Assembly (NCBI GenBank): GCA_003952965.2
Contig: CM025854.1
Span: 1,370,858-1,434,857 of the forward strand
Reading direction: 5' to 3'
DNA length: 64,000 bases
Source of the DNA: Morella rubra
Lineage: Eukaryota; Streptophyta; Magnoliopsida; Fagales; Myricaceae
In this document: in pieces, positions 59,601 through 64,000 of the stretch
Numbering within the stretch: the first letter of the stretch is position 1
Layout of the letters: each line of letters begins with the position of its first letter
Position numbers and translations under genes: made by a program
Notes under the pieces: generated by a model
The model's database searches: none
The model's input: the letters and a program-made list of their open reading frames with translations, nothing else
Told to the model about the DNA's origin: nothing

Positions 59601-62600
59601 AGAAGTTTCAGATGTTCATGTCAAAACTTATCTATCAGGACAATAGTAATAACTAACCAGTACTTGTAAACTAATACTTCCAGGCTAGTATCAAGATTGC
59701 CTCCTTTTATGAGTGAGTAAATCCATGACAATCAACTAAAAAGAAAACAAAATGCATAAGAGCCATAACAATCAACCAAAAAGAAAACAAGAATAACAAG
59801 ATCCATGACAAAGCTTGAAGACAATCTATTGAAAAATTTAAACAGAGAGCCTCTCTCGAATAGAGGCTCCAAGATTACATGAGAAAAGTTACCAGCGTTC
59901 CCGCAAATCAAGTTCTGATCTTGTTGAATCTTGACCATTGGCTTCAAGCATTTCCTGCATCTCTGCTATCGTCACATGTTTTTTAAGATCATCTTTGAGA
60001 GCCCACAGTTCTTTAGTTTGGGTCTCTAGTTGACTCTCCAATCCAGCACTGTTACCACTGCTTGCTGAAATGTCTCCCACAGTCTTAGCAACTTTGGGCT
60101 TCTGATCACCACTAACAACTTTTTTGCGTTTTACGCCAGATTTAGAAGTTGATTGTTGCATGGGTTCTTTTTTCTCTTGTATCTCAACTTTGGCATCTGA
60201 AAGGGAAATTACAGTGAGAGAGATAATAACCAGTCAAAGACATGGGTTCTGTGGCAGTTACAGCCTCAGAAAACAACCTGATATAAAATCAAAATGATGT
60301 TAATACCACTCTTTGCAGTGGAAGGAAGCTTCTTAGCCAGTGCACAGACAGCTGCCTGGTCAGAAGCCGAGAGGCTATTCCATCCAGACAACTTCTCCAC
60401 CTGGGTAGATGGATGTAATTCCAAAAAACAGTTGCTGTGGTTCCACACCAAACCCCTAGCTCCTTGGCCATCAGGCTTGGTGGATATACGAACCTAGAGG
60501 TGAAATAGTGAAAGCATCAACATCAAGGAATATTCAATAGGAATTTTATGCACGACTAGCAACAATAATTCAACAACTCTGCGAAAAGAAAAAAAAGTAG
60601 AGAAAATTCAGGCACCAATCTTCCAGAAAAAAAGTATCTTCATCTCCACCTTTAGGAAGTACTGTGTTCTCAGATGTTGATCCAACATTGATAATTAAAC
60701 TCTTGCATTGGTAATATAAATTTTAAAATTGTTTTGAGGACTTCTAAAATACCTTAAACAGCTCTTAAGTCAAGTTCTTCATTTTGGACATTAACTACAC
60801 TGAGGCCCAAAGTAGTATCTCCTTCCCAAAATATCTCAGAATTCCAGTCCTTTTTTTTCCCCAAGTCTACTTATCAAACTATAAAGCCTGAATATGTCCT
60901 AAGTCATACAAGGTCATGAGAAGTGGCCACTAGGAAGAGTTTTGGACTTGGGTAGCTCAAGGTGCTGATTCAGCAGTAGACACCTGACTCCCCACCAAAC
61001 ACTTGAAACCAAAAGGCCTCCAACGGTTAGTCGTGGCATGACACAAAGAAGATCACCACATTAGAGACTCCTACTGACATCAGTCATAGTAACACAGTTC
61101 ACTTTGCTCAAACCCTAGTATGTCTCACCCATCGAACCTCTGCAGATTCCTACACTCACGGAACAATGTTGAAATGTGGATCTCCAATCATTTTGAAAAA
61201 CAGAGCAACTTGACGAAAGGAGAACAACAAGTTTCTTAATCATTTTTTACAGTAGTCTTTTCTCTTTTTCTAAACAGCCTGATCTTATGCTTTCAATCTA
61301 TTTAACAGGAGCCTAAATTTCCAGATCCTTTTCCACAGAAAATCTGAAAAGTATCTGGTAGATTAAAATGTTATGACTAGTCATCTCTGAAAGTAGAAAA
61401 AGACGAAAGAAACATAGAAACCAACCTCCCCTTTCATAATCTTTTGGCTGCAGTGCTTGCAGGTAGCACGAGAAGTTTTTGAAACTTCAATGCCACATTC
61501 CATAGAAGTAACAGCATTTGTACTCGAGGATACACCACCCTCGACATACTTCCTGATCTTCTGCTGATCTTCCCAACGGAGTAACTCAATGCCTTCAACA
61601 TCATCAATGCTAAACGCATAATAACTTGGCAGTTATTTACTGCATCTAACTGATTTACTCAATCAAAACAATGAGAAGTAATACAAGTATACATACGATT
61701 TTATCTGCTTCGATTTCTTCAGTATGCAATCAGCATGGTTCCACATCTGATTCAGAAACAAATACATGGCAGTCTTGTAAAGAAGGATGATTTGAAAGTT
61801 AAAGATTCCGATTTACCTCAGAAAATACCTAACCATCAATGATACTAGATGCTTGTAATCAATCTGACTGTACAACTTCCAAACAACACAGAAAAGCTAA
61901 TCACACCGAACCATATAAAACTCAAACTCCGCTGTATCTTTTAAATCTTTTTTAAAGTGAATGTAAATGGAAGGCACAAATAGTTCTAGGAGGCCGCCAA
62001 AGGGTGGCTTGGGGATTTCCTCAATAGAAGAGGAACAATAATGAAACAATAACACATAGAGATGCCATTCATAAGAACAAACAACTGCATTTTGAGCTAA
62101 CACGAGGATGGAATTATTTTGAAGTCCAACTCCACGTTGCTCTGGCTATTTTCTGATCTCATAGGTTCTAAATCTCAACTAATACGTTATACATGGACAA
62201 TATATGCTACGTCTACAGAATGGACCTTAACTAGCAGCATTCATGGATGTACCACAAAAGCTTAACCAGCAATTAGCCAAAGACCCATTATCTTAGCCGC
62301 CCAAGATAAGAAACCAAAATAAAAATTTAAAAGTAAAAATTAACTGGACGGCTTTAAAAAGTCCTAAAATCTCCTCCCCAGAAAAAAGGTTATCCATTGT
62401 ACAAAACAAGACCTTTTCCTACACCATCGGTCATCGACTTGAAATTGATTGTAGTCACTCAAAAGGAGCTAATACCAAGTATCAGGAAGAAGAAGAAAAT
62501 GGAAATGGGTTTCACCTAACCCAAATGCAGAAACGATGAAAAGAACAAACAGCAACATTCCGATGTTCACGAAGCCAAACCAAGAAAGGAAATAGGAGGG

Positions 62601-62766
62601 AAGAGAAGGAGAAGAAATATACGGGCATGAAGCCGTCGAATTGGGTGGCTTGGACCATCTTGCCGAGGCGGAGCACCTCTTTGGCGATGGCGTTCTTGCA
62701 TGTCTTGCACGACGATCGCGACGACTTGGCGTACTCCGCCTTCCATGGCTTCTGAGGGTTCGCCAT
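53671..62766 (-). CDS. PARP1: Poly(ADP-ribose) polymerase 1, 982 aa, 20 exons
   Basis: Exons: 62623-62766, 61697-61746, 61426-61609, 60307-60493, 59893-60196, 59255-59450, 59018-59182, 58825-58885, 58643-58706, 58304-58555, 57519-57756, 57313-57425, 57146-57222, 56857-57017, 55382-55573, 55162-55270, 54932-55014, 54658-54795, 54312-54494 and 53671-53718. All junctions keep phase and total 2949 nt. Domains: two PARP zinc fingers (about 8-90 and 110-170; CKTCKN, CKHCSQ), a PADR1/third zinc region (about 290-350), BRCT (about 400-475), WGR (about 536-612, with RKWGRVG), the helical regulatory domain, then ADP-ribosyltransferase with the H-Y-E triad at about His832 (LLWHGS), Tyr866 (GKGVYFAD) and Glu959 (YNEYIVYN). 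The nuclear enzyme senses DNA breaks and builds poly(ADP-ribose) from NAD+. Length matches Arabidopsis PARP1, and nothing is missing. Confidence 0.97.
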
Positions 62767-64000
62767 TGCCTTCTTCTCTTCTCCCTGTCGTTCTCTCCAG
62801 TAAAGAGCTATGCTTGCTCACTCTCTCCCTCTATAAGACTATACATACAACGAACATATTATACGTATCTGCACGTGTTAAGATTGTGCTAAGGGATTCT
62901 TGCGGTTCAATGATTTGGTGTTACGACTTAGGATAGCTTCCTCGGAAAGCTTTGCGCTTTGTTTTCACAATTTTTTGTTTACAGAATTTTAACTTACTAA
63001 AATTTTATAATCATTGCAAAATTTTCTTCTCTTTTATCACTTTTTTAATAATTTTTTTTTGACCTTTTTATTAACTTTTTCATTCACTCTCCTCACCTTT
63101 TTACCCATTCCTAAAATTTGTTTGGATAGATGTATGTTTGTAAACTTGAAAATTTTATAAAATGTAATTTATTTAATTAAAAAATTAATAAAAAAACTTT
63201 CAAAATCATATTTCTCTTATCAAATTTTTTTTTTCATTACAATGAACATAAAAATTTATTAAAATCATTGTGCTTCCACTTTTTTACAATAGAGTGAATA
63301 TTTTGATAATGATGTGAATATTTAGGTAGATTGAAATTTATTAATATTAATAGAAAATTGGTGAAATTTTTTAAAGATATTTGATTGTAAATTAATTTTT
63401 ATTAAAATTTGTACAAAAGTATAAATATAAATTATTTGATCAAATTTTTTAATATAAAAGTATTCAAGTTTGCTAAACGAATAAAGAGAAAATTTGATTG
63501 ATTTTTTAAAAAGATATTAGAATTTGCTGGTGTTTGTTTTGATTTTTTGAAATTTTTAGACGTAATTTTTATACTTACAAAGTATTAGGAATATTTTTGC
63601 CGAACATCAGTGTACGAGGATTTCTTCGTGACCGTTCACTTCACAAAAGTTAAAAAGTACCACTCTTTTAACTTTTCCTGTCGAAGTTTCACACGTAAAC
63701 TAAATAATAAATTTATTTGATTTCTTTCCCCAATCGCCTTCTTACTTTCTCTCGGATGTTCCTTTTAATCTGTATTTTAAGATATACATAAATTTTAAAA
63801 TTTATAAATAAAATATATTTAAATATTAATGCAAGTTAGTAATTTTACATGCATATTAATAAATTTTAATATTATTTAAAATTTTTTAAAATTTTTAAAA
63901 TTCTTAAAATCTCGTCAAAACGAATATCTCCTAAACTTCGGCTACAAGACGGATGAATTTCACAGACTTTTCTTTGAACCATGGAACTTTCTAGTTTCTT
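62767..64000. other. Upstream region of PARP1
   Basis: The first 100 bp is a CT/GA-rich leader. 62960-63600 and 63760-63920 are extremely AT-rich with many poly-T and poly-A runs and look like an AT-rich MITE or simple AT spacer; I could not find clear inverted ends. No gene is supported. Confidence 0.55.

Noticed and set aside
62960-63600. MITE in the AT-rich DNA upstream of PARP1
   Set aside because: Poly-A/T richness creates many weak inverted matches, but no defined ends or target duplication could be found.

Overview
This window looks like nuclear DNA of a eudicot plant. The genes have short exons and AT-rich introns with GT..AG borders, the intergenic DNA is AT-rich, and the protein families are plant-specific (LOB-domain factors, a PLS-class PPR protein, a plant-type PARP1). 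I cannot name the species. I saw no retrovirus-like or LTR element, no CRISPR array and no true tRNA or rRNA gene.

Layout. 1-1828 (-): a 2-oxoglutarate/Fe(II) dioxygenase of the ACC-oxidase-homolog type, cut at its 3' end by the window edge. 4773-7797 (-): a five-exon HR-like lesion-inducing protein, divergent from an intronless PPR gene (8606-10342, +) across about 0.8 kb. The block holding the 5' part of the lesion gene, the PPR gene and the 3' flank of a further unassigned unit (6576-11919) is repeated in tandem at 11920-17348. The two PPR coding regions look identical, but their flanks differ in indel-rich patches, so this is either a very recent duplication or an assembly artefact. 16690-19241 holds an unassigned minus-strand unit with a TATA box and telo-box. 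19805-20770 holds a broken pectinesterase end and a tandem repeat.

20783-26417 is one Mutator-like DNA transposon (MULE) with inverted repeats of about 180 bp and an exact 9-bp target duplication. It carries a frame-broken mudrA-type transposase on the minus strand and, convergent to it, an intact two-exon gene for a small GRF zinc-finger protein with a membrane tail. 26878-31798 (+) is an eight-exon class 3 lipase gene. A gene-poor 10.5 kb stretch follows.

Two lateral-root regulators then lie tail to tail: an LBD29-type gene (42319-43108, +) and an LBD16-type gene (50277-51297, -), 7.2 kb apart. In Arabidopsis both types act downstream of the auxin factors ARF7 and ARF19, so the pair may be one auxin-responsive cluster. 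The window ends with a complete 20-exon PARP1 gene (53671-62766, -; 982 codons before the stop), a nuclear DNA-damage sensor, and about 1.2 kb of AT-rich upstream DNA.

Exon borders were read by eye from splice signals and family similarity. No alignment or database search was run.
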